NCBI RefSeq assembly: GCF_031679605.1
Contig: NZ_CP117522.1
Span: forward strand, 5,952,001-6,016,000
Direction: 5' to 3'
DNA from: Streptomyces luomodiensis
Lineage (GTDB): Bacteria; Actinomycetota; Actinomycetes; Streptomycetales; Streptomycetaceae
Length of the DNA: 64,000 bases
Under the pieces are notes generated by a model, which did no database searches, was not told the origin of the DNA, and saw only the letters and a program-made list of their open reading frames with translations. Below are positions 34,008-41,519 of the stretch, piece by piece (the stretch's first letter is position 1; each line of letters begins with the position of its first letter). A program made the position numbers and the translations under genes.

Positions 34008-34371
34008 GGAGAGCGACGCCAGGACCACGGAGAACGGACCCCGCACGCGGCGGATCGCCGTGCTCGGCGAGATGTACGAACTCGGAGACGAGGCGGCACA
34101 GGCGCATTGGACCATCGGCCAGGAGGCCGGCCGGCTCGGCATCGACATCGTGATCGCGGTGGGCGGGGCGATGGCCAAGCAGCTCGCCCTCGGGGCTGCT
34201 CAAGCTGGCGCCGATACCGCCATCGTCAGCGACAACGAGACGGCTACGGCTCTCCTGGAAAAGATTGTCCAGCCTGATGACGTGGTCCTGATCAAGGGAT
34301 CGCGGGGCGGGATGCGATGGCAGATCGCCCAGGCCCTCACCGGGCAGAAGATCACTGGTCTCCTGAGCTGA
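34000..34371 (+). CDS. Free-standing Mur ligase C-terminal domain (MurF-like)
   Basis: 123 aa starting GTG ACT GAG inside the C39 gene (8-bp overlap). RRIAVLGEMYELGDEAAQAHWTIGQEAG, DIVIAVGGAMAKQLALGA, AIVSDNETATALLEKIV and DVVLIKGSRGGMRWQIAQAL match the end of UDP-MurNAc-tripeptide:D-Ala-D-Ala ligase. The N-terminal and central ATPase domains, including the GKT motif, are absent, and no frameshifted remains lie upstream because the C39 gene occupies that space. It is either a genuine single-domain protein (a binding module for an amino acid or peptide) or a relic captured into the operon. Confidence 0.75.
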   Translation: MTEESDARTTENGPRTRRIAVLGEMYELGDEAAQAHWTIGQEAGRLGIDIVIAVGGAMAKQLALGAAQAGADTAIVSDNETATALLEKIVQPDDVVLIKGSRGGMRWQIAQALTGQKITGLLS

Positions 34372-34690
34372 TCTCGCGTGCCGGAAGCTGGTGGAATCGA
34401 TCAAGGAGCGCGTCGATGCGGGTGGGGCGTCCAGCTATATCGCCGCCGCCCATCAAGACCTCCGTCCCATCCCGGCTTTCCAGCGTGGTGGGCGTGGTAC
34501 TCGGCGGACGCGCTGTCTGGAGTTCGGTGAGTCTGTCGGGGATGGCCACGGGCCGGACGATAAGCCGATCGCCTCACTCGTTCCTCGTCTGAGTTTCGTG
34601 CCCGGCGAGGGGGATCTTTCGCGTTCAACCTCCCCTGCCCTTGCTCGCGCGGCGTACCGTGACCAAAAGACCTTCTGGCGGGGGTACATC
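34372..34690. other. Intergenic region, no gene identified
   Basis: About 320 bp upstream of the XRE regulator. A minus-strand frame 34352-34549 (65 aa) and an in-frame plus-strand extension of the XRE gene both exist, but neither has a ribosome site or recognisable sequence. TACCGT near 34659 preceded by TTGCTC near 34635 is a plausible promoter for the regulator. Confidence 0.35.
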
Positions 34691-35911
34691 ATGAGCAGCA
34701 AGACCATTGGTGACCGCCTCAGCGAGCTCCGGCGCTACCGCGACGTCACCCAGGAGCAGCTGGCCGAACGGTCAGGCGTCCACGTCGACACCATCCGGAA
34801 GCTGGAGCAGAACGTCCGGCAGTCGGCGCGCCTGGGCACTCTTCGGAAGCTGGCGAGGGCCCTCGATACTGAGCTGGATCGACTATTGGGGCAGCCCACC
34901 GTGACCACAGAACTCCCTGATGACGACGGCGGGCTGATCGCCTTGCGCGACGCGATCCAGGACATCAGCGCTCTGCCAGGCGTGCCTTCTGACGATCTCG
35001 ACGAGGCCCTGCCCTCCGCCGAGTCGTGGATGGGCCAGGTCCGGGCGGCCACCACGCTCTACTGGGAAGGGGCGTACAGCGAGCTCGCGCGATGCCTCCC
35101 TCTCCTCCTTCGGGACGGGCGCGCAGTGGCCCGGGAGACGACCGGCTCGCTCGTCGAGCAGGTCTGGAACCAGCTCGCGCTGTCGTACCAGCTCGCGGCC
35201 AGCCTCGCGACGCAGTCAGGGCACCCCGACTGGGCTTTCGAAGCCGTGGAGAAGCAGCTGCATGCGGCACAGCGCGCGTCCGATCCGCTGATGGAGGGGA
35301 TGGGTGTCTCCACCCTGTCGTGGGTGCTGCTGAGGCAAGGCCGATGGGAGGAAGCACAGTCCATCGCCGAGCGGAAAGCCGACGCGCTGGAGCCATCCAT
35401 GCGGCGCGGTACGAGCGCTCAGTACGCGGTGTACGGGAACCTCTTGGTGGCGGCGGCCACACCTGCCGCACGGCGGGATCAGAAGGATGAGGCCGATGAG
35501 TACCTCAACTTCGCTGAGGCTGCGGCCGTCCGGTCTGGCGCCGTGCGCGTGTACGGGACCGCCTTCTCTCCGGTCGACGTCAAGACGCAGATCGTCAACA
35601 TCGCCATGGCAGGCAGCGAGCCAGAGGTGGAGAAGGCTCTGGAGGCGTCCAAGGAGGTGCGCCACAACTTGATCAAACGTCCGGTGCATCTGGCCGCCCA
35701 CCGCCTGGACGTGGCTCAGGCTCAATATCAGGCGGGCGACAGCGAGGCAGCGCTGGACACGCTGCTGGAAGTGGAGGCTGACCAGCCCGAATGGATCCGC
35801 TATCAGATGCTTGCGCGGGCCACCGTTTTGGAGATGCGTGAGGAGGAGCGGCGGCGGAACTCCAGGCTCCGGGGGCTGGCCGCCCGACTGGGAGTTGAGC
35901 CTGCTCTCTGA
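34691..35911 (+). CDS. XRE-family regulator with TPR-like C-terminal domain
   Basis: 406 aa from ATG 34691 after GGCGGGGG. Residues ~5-62 are an HTH_XRE (IGDRLSELRRYRDVTQEQLAERSGVHVDTIRKLEQNVRQSARLGTLRKLARALDTELDRLLG). The remaining ~330 residues are helical with tetratricopeptide-like spacing (WEGAYSELARCLPLLLRDG, HPDWAFEAVEKQLHAAQRASD, RQGRWEEAQSIAERKADAL, GDSEAALDTLLEVEADQPEWI). Streptomyces has many such HTH-TPR proteins, often inside accessory or mobile regions, some responding to peptides. Not obviously linked to one neighbour. Confidence 0.75.
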   Translation: MSSKTIGDRLSELRRYRDVTQEQLAERSGVHVDTIRKLEQNVRQSARLGTLRKLARALDTELDRLLGQPTVTTELPDDDGGLIALRDAIQDISALPGVPSDDLDEALPSAESWMGQVRAATTLYWEGAYSELARCLPLLLRDGRAVARETTGSLVEQVWNQLALSYQLAASLATQSGHPDWAFEAVEKQLHAAQRASDPLMEGMGVSTLSWVLLRQGRWEEAQSIAERKADALEPSMRRGTSAQYAVYGNLLVAAATPAARRDQKDEADEYLNFAEAAAVRSGAVRVYGTAFSPVDVKTQIVNIAMAGSEPEVEKALEASKEVRHNLIKRPVHLAAHRLDVAQAQYQAGDSEAALDTLLEVEADQPEWIRYQMLARATVLEMREEERRRNSRLRGLAARLGVEPAL

Positions 35912-36086
35912 CCAGGACGTGATGTCCTACTCGCGCCATAATCGGGTCAGCGTCTGGTGCTCTTCGTCACTGGGCTGTGATCGCGCACGCACCTAGCGTG
36001 ATCTGCATCGCGGCGGCGCTGGTCCCGTTCCCGCCAGGACACCGGTCAGCGCCGCCCCTCGCAGATCATCCGCAGGGGAGCCCGAC

Positions 36087-36683
36087 GTGACGACCAGAGC
36101 CTTACCGTGGACACTACCGAACAACGCGGACGTCGAGGCGTTACCCGTGGGCAAATGGTGGGACGCCATCTCCGCGCCCACTCCTGTCGCCGACCGCGCC
36201 CTGGAGCTGCTCGGGCGGGACTCGGGCGCCGTCATCCAAGACGACACCTACGGCAAGACCTACTGGCTGATCGGAGTCGGCACCGCCCGCAGCTGGTGCA
36301 TGCGCCAGGTCCGCGTCCTCACCGAACTCGCCGACGAACGCACCCTCCTCGGCGTACCGCCCGCATCCTGGGGAGCCGAGCACCGGACGCACTGGCGGAT
36401 CCCGCTCGGCCCGAACCGGTACTTGACCGACACCAATCACCTGGCCCCCGCCCTGGGCCAGGCCCTTTACGACGTCCTCGGCCCGAGGCCGAACGGCCGG
36501 CAGCTGTGCTACCGATGCCAGCTGCCCACCGACGAGCCGGTCATCGTGGAAGTCCACCACAGCGTCAGCGGCGCCGGCCGCACCACCTACGCCTGCCCGT
36601 CCCACGCCTCTACGTACCAGCGTGACCCGGTCGCCGAGGCCGCCGCCAGGCGCCGCGCCCTCGAACAGGGCAGGACCCGATGA
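36087..36683 (+). CDS. Hypothetical protein upstream of DUF5753 regulator
   Basis: 198 aa. Contains VADRALELLGRDSGAVIQDDTYGKTYWLIGVGTARSWCMRQVRVL and a C-terminal zinc-ribbon-like pair CYRCQLPTDEPVIVEVHHSVSGAG...CPSHA. No membrane segment. I do not recognise a functional family. ATGA overlap with the next gene, and it leads a four-gene coupled chain. In Streptomyces, small proteins of this kind accompany DUF5753 regulators, so a partner role is plausible. Confidence 0.65.
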   Translation: MTTRALPWTLPNNADVEALPVGKWWDAISAPTPVADRALELLGRDSGAVIQDDTYGKTYWLIGVGTARSWCMRQVRVLTELADERTLLGVPPASWGAEHRTHWRIPLGPNRYLTDTNHLAPALGQALYDVLGPRPNGRQLCYRCQLPTDEPVIVEVHHSVSGAGRTTYACPSHASTYQRDPVAEAAARRRALEQGRTR

Positions 36684-37564
36684 CAGACAGCCTCACCATC
36701 CCGGGCCGTGGACCCGCGCCCCTGGTCCTGGGCGCATACCTGCGGTCCCTACGGCTCGCCAAGGGCCTTACGCCCACCGCCGCAGCCGACGCCATCCGCA
36801 GCTCACCATCCAAGATCAACCGGATGGAAACCGGCCAGGTAGCACAGCGATGGGAGGACGTATCCACCCTGACCAGGCTCTACGGCGTGACCGACATGGA
36901 CACCATCACCGGCGCAATGCGGTGGACAGGCTGGCAGTCGACAGACCCCGAACGCTTCCCGGGCCCCATCCGCGATGACGCCGAGGGCTGGATGGACCGG
37001 CTGCGCGCGTGCGAACACCAGGCGTCCGAAATCTGCGTCTACGCCTCGGTCACCATGCCCCGCATCGTGCAGACCACCGGATGCCCCGTGGACCGCCTGA
37101 CCCTGCTGACCTCGTCGGCCCAACCCCCGCGGGTCCCGGTGCATACCGCGCTCGCGGACCAGACGCAGGACGTCACCGTGCTGCTCGACGGGGCGATGCT
37201 GCTGCGGACGCTCGGAAATCCGCTGGCGATGGCAGCGCAAATGGCCTACTTGCAGCGACTGGCAACCTCCCCACATGGCCCGCGCGTCGTGGTGGTGCCC
37301 CTTCGGACAGGGACCGTACCGCCCCCGGGCACCCTGCACCGCTTCCACCTCCACGGGCAGGAGGTGTTCGCCGAGGAGACATGGAGCGCGGTCTACGCCA
37401 GCGGAACGGACGGCCAGGCGGCGCGCGACCGCCTCGCGGCCGGACTCCAGGCCGCCAAGGATCCCGAGGCGAGCGCCGCTCTGCTGGACGCAGCACGTCG
37501 GCGGTTCGAGCTGCTGGCCGAGGACCCGGCGTCCGATCCTCTCCTCGAGGAGGTGGCGGTATGA
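36680..37564 (+). CDS. XRE-family regulator with DUF5753 domain
   Basis: 294 aa. HTH: LVLGAYLRSLRLAKGLTPTAAADAIRSSPSKINRMETGQVAQRWEDVSTLTRLYGVTD. The rest is the DUF5753 domain, seen in AEGWMDRLRACEHQASEICVYASVTMPRIVQT, TVLLDGAMLLRTLGNPLAMAAQMAYLQRLA and RVVVVPLRTGTVPPPGTLHRFHL. Usual partners are DUF397 proteins, but here the partners are unrelated small proteins. Both ends overlap neighbours by ATGA, giving translational coupling. Confidence 0.83.
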   Translation: MTDSLTIPGRGPAPLVLGAYLRSLRLAKGLTPTAAADAIRSSPSKINRMETGQVAQRWEDVSTLTRLYGVTDMDTITGAMRWTGWQSTDPERFPGPIRDDAEGWMDRLRACEHQASEICVYASVTMPRIVQTTGCPVDRLTLLTSSAQPPRVPVHTALADQTQDVTVLLDGAMLLRTLGNPLAMAAQMAYLQRLATSPHGPRVVVVPLRTGTVPPPGTLHRFHLHGQEVFAEETWSAVYASGTDGQAARDRLAAGLQAAKDPEASAALLDAARRRFELLAEDPASDPLLEEVAV

Positions 37565-37734
37565 CCGCGAGTCTGCTGGGCTCGGCTGCCGAGACCGAGT
37601 GGCGCGCAGCCCTGGAGCACGCCGCGGGCTGCCCGGCCTGCCGGGCGCCCGGCACCAGGTGCGAGACCGGGGAGCACCTGCTGGCCGCTTACGAGGAGGC
37701 CGCACGGCAGGCCCGGTCAGGAGCTGCTGGATGA
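37561..37734 (+). CDS. Small Cys-rich protein, ATGA-coupled
   Basis: 57 aa: MTASLLGSAAETEWRAALEH followed by AAGCPACRAPGTRCETGEHL, then a helical tail. C-x-x-C...C plus His could bind zinc, as in a minimal zinc finger. Start and stop both overlap neighbours as ATGA, good evidence it is translated although below usual ORF cut-offs. Function unknown; same chain as the DUF5753 regulator. Confidence 0.65.
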   Translation: MTASLLGSAAETEWRAALEHAAGCPACRAPGTRCETGEHLLAAYEEAARQARSGAAG

Positions 37735-37874
37735 GGCACCGCCGGCAGCCTCCCGCCGAACGAGCGGCGCTGCTCGCCTTCCGAGCCGCCCGGATGGGCC
37801 TGCTGCTCAGCGTGATCCTCGCGCTGCCGGCGCTCGCGGTCTACCTCTGCGTGGCCGGGGACCCGGCCCGATAG
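37731..37874 (+). CDS. Small single-helix membrane protein, ATGA-coupled
   Basis: 47 aa: a basic N terminus (MRHRRQPPAERAALLAFRAA) followed by one hydrophobic helix (MGLLLSVILALPALAVYLCV) and a short tail GDPAR. The start overlaps the previous stop as ATGA. The stop codon lies inside the 76-bp direct repeat that recurs at 40211. Last gene of the chain. Function unknown. Confidence 0.6.
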   Translation: MRHRRQPPAERAALLAFRAARMGLLLSVILALPALAVYLCVAGDPAR

Positions 37875-37943
37875 ACCGGGTGGGTCGCTGGTGTTCCGGG
37901 CCCCCGTACCGGAAGCGCCGGCGCCGGCGGTCCACCCTCCCGG
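37868..37943. repeat. 76-bp direct repeat, copy 1
   Basis: Shares about 70 of 76 positions with 40211-40286 in the same orientation. It includes the stop codon of the small membrane protein and a short hairpin TTCCGG-N9-CCGGAA. The two copies flank a 2.3-kb block containing the toxin relic and its putative immunity gene. Confidence 0.85.
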
Positions 37944-38121
37944 ACACCCTGCGGCCGGTGCAGCCAGCCACGGCCGCCGGCCGCAGGGCAGGCACTCCGG
38001 CCCCGACCTGGGACCGCGGGCCGGAGCCCCCTCACAGAAAAGCCCCCGCCCCGGACGCGCGCTTGGACGGCCGGCGACCGGGACGAGGACCACGCACCAC
38101 TCCAACGAGAGAGAGGCACGC

Positions 38122-38592
38122 ATGACCGACGTTACTGCGTTACTCGAACGCCCCAAGCGGGACGGAGTGATCCGGACCGTCCTCAACAACAACCCCGGCA
38201 TGGAAGCGGAGATGGCCGAGCGGATCGTCGACGAGGCCGTCAAGTTCACCGCGACCTGCGCCGCGTTCCCCAACGCCCGGCTGCGCCCGTCGCGGGTGGT
38301 CGATGAGGGCTGGCACGCCCTGATCCTCCACACCCGCGTCTACAGCGAGCTGTGCGAGGGGCTCGGCCGCTTCGTGCACCACAAGCCGGAACCGCCGGAC
38401 CCGTCCCGGCACAACGCGGGCAAGCTGACGCGCACCCAGGAGATGATCGCTCGGGCGGGGTTCACGGTGGATGACACGCTGTGGCTGGCGCCGACCGACC
38501 AGACCATCCCGGTCGCGGCCGACTGCGAGCACAGCGAGCCCGGCGGCGAGAACACATGCACTGGCGACTGCAGCAACACCGGCCCGAACTGA
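38122..38592 (+). CDS. Glycine-rich-domain-like (DUF1399-type) conserved protein
   Basis: 156 aa from ATG 38122 after GAGAGAGG. NARLRPSRVVDEGWHALILHTRVYSELCEGLGRFVHHKPEPPD resembles the DE-x-WH-x-FILHTR-x-Y-x-x-FC...G-R-F-x-HH signature of the GRDP/DUF1399 family found in plants and bacteria, where the His/Cys residues may bind metal. The C-terminal 30 residues are Cys-rich (ADCEHSEPGGENTCTGDCSN). Function unknown. Lies just inside the first 76-bp repeat. Confidence 0.65.
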   Translation: MTDVTALLERPKRDGVIRTVLNNNPGMEAEMAERIVDEAVKFTATCAAFPNARLRPSRVVDEGWHALILHTRVYSELCEGLGRFVHHKPEPPDPSRHNAGKLTRTQEMIARAGFTVDDTLWLAPTDQTIPVAADCEHSEPGGENTCTGDCSNTGPN

Positions 38593-38615
38593 CCCAGCAA
38601 GAGGAGCTGACACCC

Positions 38616-38651
38616 GTGCACGCCATCCGTACTCTCGACAACAGGAGGTGA
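38616..38651 (+). CDS. 11-codon leader ORF ending AGG AGG TGA
   Basis: GTG start with GAGGAG 9 nt upstream, encoding MHAIRTLDNRR. Its last two sense codons plus stop (AGG AGG TGA, 38643-38651) are exactly the Shine-Dalgarno sequence of the next gene (GTG at 38657). AGG is rare in Streptomyces. A ribosome on this ORF would sit over the next gene's ribosome site, so it may couple or attenuate translation. Could be coincidence. Confidence 0.35.
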   Translation: MHAIRTLDNRR

Positions 38652-38656
38652 CCATC

Positions 38657-38890
38657 GTGTCGCAATGGGTGAATCCTCGCGCTGTCGAGACCGTGCGGTT
38701 CGCGAGCCAGTTCCAGGCGCCCGCCGCACTCCCGGATGACGCCTGCGGGTGCTGGACTGGGCGCCGGCGGCGATGGGGCACGGCTCAGCGCCCTCGACGG
38801 CGGCTCGCGGCAACCGTGTTCGCTGCCCCCGACGGGGCGCTCTACGCCGTGCCGTGCAGCCGGTGCGGCGGCAAGGGCGTCGTTTCGTAG
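38657..38890 (+). CDS. Small CxxC protein
   Basis: 77 aa from GTG 38657, preceded by AGGAGGTGA, a near-perfect anti-SD match. MSQWVNPRAVETVRFASQFQ, then DACGCWTGRRRRWGTAQRPRRR, then LYAVPCSRCGGKGVVS. Two Cys pairs could bind zinc; CSRCGGKG resembles a DnaJ-type zinc knuckle. Arg-rich middle. Function unknown. Located 64 bp after the DUF1399-like gene and probably in the same transcript. Confidence 0.55.
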   Translation: MSQWVNPRAVETVRFASQFQAPAALPDDACGCWTGRRRRWGTAQRPRRRLAATVFAAPDGALYAVPCSRCGGKGVVS

Positions 38891-38907
38891 GGCAATGGTA
38901 CGGAAAC

Positions 38908-38945
38908 GCCCGTCCGTGTGTCGCTCTCGCGATGCGCGGACGGGC
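38908..38945. terminator. Hairpin after small CxxC gene
   Basis: GCCCGTCCG / CGGACGGGC arms (9 bp) with a 20-nt loop, 17 bp after the stop at 38890. Confidence 0.5.
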
Positions 38946-39056
38946 CTGCCCAGAGCACCCGGTCTGCCGCCGTTCCTGGCTCCGTTGATCCGCGTCCCGA
39001 CCTTGGTTCCGGCTGCCTATCGCCCTCCCAAGGGCCCGCGTGTCCAGCCGATTCCC

Positions 39057-39503
39057 CCGGGCACGCCACCCGACCCCCGCTTTCCGCCCCTCACGCCCGG
39101 ACAGCAGAAGAACTTGCGATGTCTCGAGTGGCAGGCCGGCGGAGATCGCCTACCAGAAGCGCAAAGCGCGTGGCCGGCTATTCGGAGTACGAGGTCCCCA
39201 TCCCGGGTGGACGGCTGCCGCGATCTCGACGGGATGGCCATCGAGGCCAAGTACATCAACAAACCAAACCAGCGCTGCTACCGCTCGCTCGACGACCTCC
39301 GTGAGAACCATGAGTAGAGGAAGGACTTCCTCTACCGCTCGCACCGCGATGAGCTCAAGAAGTACGCCGCTGCGCTCAACGACCCGAGGAACACGGAGAT
39401 GCGAGGAGCCGAGAAGGTGACGGATAATCAGGAACCCGTCCAGTACTGGCGCGCCATGATGACCGCCTACGGTGTTGAGGGCCACGCCCGCTACGCACCC
39501 TGA
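39057..39503 (+). pseudogene. Broken C-terminal end of a polymorphic toxin (REase-fold, Tox-REase-like)
   Basis: Four coding pieces in three frames reconstruct one protein end: PPDPRFPPLTPGQQKN (frame of 39057), AEIAYQKRKAR (frame +1), VAGYSEYEVPIPGGR (frame +2), then DLDGMAIEAKYINKPNQRCY, RSLDDLRENHE, a TAG at about 39315, and RKDFLYRSHRDELKKYAAAL, NDPRNTEMRGAEKVTDNQEP, VQYWRAMMTAYGVEGHARYAP before TGA 39503. This matches my recollection of the restriction-endonuclease-fold toxin tails on Streptomyces polymorphic toxins (VDG...DGMAVEAKYV and DFLY...DELKKYAAALNDPRN). The E-A-K motif is the PD-(D/E)xK nuclease signature. Three frameshifts and one nonsense codon make it dead. No delivery domain is left upstream. 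Confidence 0.75.
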
Positions 39504-39544
39504 CCGCCGCTGCCCCATCATCGCCCAGGAAGCACAGCGCCACG

Positions 39545-39991
39545 ATGGAACCGGAAGAGATCGCCGAACTCCGCACCATGTACATCTTCACCCCGCCGGA
39601 GGGGCAGAACTGGGGCCTGACCTACGAGGGTCTTGAGGCCCTCCTGCGCGAGCGTGACCCCGAGGAGTTCATCCGCGTCGACGACAACTCCGACGGCCCG
39701 GTCAGCGGATCGTCTATGCACTTCGGGATCACCCTGGACGACGAAGAGCTTGAGAGCATGGCCCTGCTCTCCCCGGAGGGAGTCTCGGTCAAGGACTGCA
39801 CCGTACACACGGCGGCCGCCTTCGCCATCTGGCTCTCGAACAACGTGGTGCCGACGGGCGTAGCCGTTATGTTCAACACGGAATGGGGCCTGGAAGCCGA
39901 ACTGCCGGACACCCCAGTTCCAGAAGCCACACGCCCGCGCGTCGCGGCCACGTTCATGGAGCACCTCAAAGACACCGGAAAGCTTGACTGA
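39545..39991 (+). CDS. Putative immunity protein for the REase-fold toxin
   Basis: 148 aa, acidic and intact. MEPEEIAELRTMYIFTPPEG, TYEGLEALLRERDPEEFIRVDD, GSSMHFGITLDDEELESMAL, VHTAAAFAIWLSNNVVPTGVAVMFNTEWGLEAELPDTP. It starts 42 bp after the toxin relic, the usual place for the cognate immunity gene, and has the small soluble acidic character of immunity proteins. I do not recognise its Pfam family, so the assignment rests on position and character. Preserved while the toxin decayed, as expected of an orphan immunity gene. Confidence 0.6.
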   Translation: MEPEEIAELRTMYIFTPPEGQNWGLTYEGLEALLRERDPEEFIRVDDNSDGPVSGSSMHFGITLDDEELESMALLSPEGVSVKDCTVHTAAAFAIWLSNNVVPTGVAVMFNTEWGLEAELPDTPVPEATRPRVAATFMEHLKDTGKLD

Positions 39992-40376
39992 ACCCGGAGG
40001 CCGATGGCTCCCCGCGCGACCGATGAGCCGTTCGGCGGTCACGGGGGCCGGTCGGCACGGCGACTGGCGGCGCTACCGCTTGGGTCGTACAGCTTGGATA
40101 CCCGGAGCTCAGCCGCTAACTCGGCCACATCCTGTGCGGCGTGCTCGTCGAACGTGTGCCGGGGCGTGGTCGATCGCCCTCGGACTGTGACCCGTCCTCG
40201 CTGCTCGCGGCCGATAGACGGGGTGGGTCGCTGGTGTTCCGGGCCCCCGTACCGGAAGCGACGGCGCCAGCGGCCGACCCTCCCGCCTAGAAAGCGCCAG
40301 GGCGGGCCGCACATCAATCGAACCTGAAACATCGGCCACGGCGCGGCCCAGTCGCGCCCACCCACTGAGGGAGACC
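39992..40376. other. Intergenic region with repeat; possible minus-strand coding relic
   Basis: About 385 bp. Contains the second 76-bp repeat (40211-40286). On the minus strand 40039-40190 reads HTFDEHAAQDVAELAAELRV followed by SKLYDPSGSAASRRADRPP, which has coding character but no start codon, so it may be a gene end left behind. Nothing else seen. Confidence 0.35.
40211..40286. repeat. 76-bp direct repeat, copy 2
   Basis: Second copy of the repeat at 37868-37943, same orientation, offset 2343 bp, about six mismatches. Here it follows no gene directly, lying upstream of the aminoacyl-tRNA-synthetase-like gene. Confidence 0.85.
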
Positions 40377-41519
40377 GTGGTGACCACACGCCTCGTATCG
40401 CCGAACACCGTACTCGCCAACGCCCTGACCAACGCCGAAGATGTCCTGGCGCCCCGCATCCACACCAAGCCGCCCAAGCGCGTCGCATTCATGGTCGGCA
40501 CGCAGATCAACGGCGTGCCCCATCTGGGGACCTCGCTCGTACAATCCCTCACCTTCGCCGCCGCTGCCCGGGTCCGGGACCGCTTCGGAATCCCCGTCGA
40601 GGTCACGTTCGGTGCACTCGACAACGCGCCGCACGAGGTCATCACCGACCCAGCAACAGGGCACCGGTACCAGCGCGCCTATGCGCACGCCCTCGGCCAG
40701 GACGTCCTCGCTGCCCAGGTCGAGGACCTGTACTGGCCACTCTTCGACGCACTATCGGACAGGCTCTCGGTCCCATACTCGGTCGAGACGTACTCGCGGC
40801 AGCAGCAGACCGAGCAATTCCGGTGCACCTGGTTACGTGCGCACCGCCGCATCGATGCCGCCCGCTGGTGGCTCGACCCAGCGAACGGCGTACCGCACGT
40901 CCGCGTGCCCTGCCCGGCACCCAGCTGCGGATGGGCGGAGAAGTACGCGGAGCGGACCCGCATTCTCCTCGGAGCTGACCACGCCGAGGTGCACGCCGTC
41001 TGCCTCCACCACGGCCCGTACGAGGTCGCCATCTCACCGGCCGGCGGCGGGTACCTCGACCTTGCGACGCTGTACCGGAACCTCGTCAAGGAAGTTGCCG
41101 CCGCAGCCGCGAGCGACCGTCTGTCCGTCATGGTCAAGGGCGGCGACTGGGTGTTCGGCTCGCAGCTCGTCGACGGAGCGCTGCAGGCCGTAGGGCTCAC
41201 CCCCGGGCAACTGCCCGCCCGCCTGTTCTGCCCGCAGGTGGTCACCGATACGGGCGCGAAACTGTCCAAGTCGCTCATCCGCGAAGGCCAAGCGCCCTTG
41301 CCCGACGGCGCCGCCCCTTGGATGCTCGACACCCGAATGTGGTCGGGATCGTTGTCCGAGTACGTCGATCGGCTGCTCGCCATGGCCGAGGTGCTGCTGT
41401 CCGATCCCCGGCACTTCTTCCGCTGGTACTCGGCCGGTGAACTCGGCCGCCTGATGTCTGACCCGATGAGGAGCGAAACCGCGCCATGTCCCACGCCGCC
41501 ACCCGCGTGCACGAGCTGA
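40377..41519 (+). CDS. Stand-alone class I aminoacyl-tRNA-synthetase-like protein
   Basis: 380 aa. VAFMVGTQINGVPHLGTSLVQSL carries the HIGH-type motif (HLGT), and VTDTGAKLSKSLIREGQ the KMSKS-type motif (KLSKS), on a Rossmann core. In between, CPAPSCGWAEKY...HAVCLHHGPYEV looks like a zinc-binding insert similar to class I LysRS or MetRS. No anticodon-binding domain is present (real LysRS-I/MetRS are >500 aa), so it probably adenylates an amino acid for a purpose other than tRNA charging. GTG start after GAGGGAG. It overlaps the ASCH gene by 34 bp, suggesting one system. Confidence 0.8.
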   Translation: MVTTRLVSPNTVLANALTNAEDVLAPRIHTKPPKRVAFMVGTQINGVPHLGTSLVQSLTFAAAARVRDRFGIPVEVTFGALDNAPHEVITDPATGHRYQRAYAHALGQDVLAAQVEDLYWPLFDALSDRLSVPYSVETYSRQQQTEQFRCTWLRAHRRIDAARWWLDPANGVPHVRVPCPAPSCGWAEKYAERTRILLGADHAEVHAVCLHHGPYEVAISPAGGGYLDLATLYRNLVKEVAAAAASDRLSVMVKGGDWVFGSQLVDGALQAVGLTPGQLPARLFCPQVVTDTGAKLSKSLIREGQAPLPDGAAPWMLDTRMWSGSLSEYVDRLLAMAEVLLSDPRHFFRWYSAGELGRLMSDPMRSETAPCPTPPPACTS

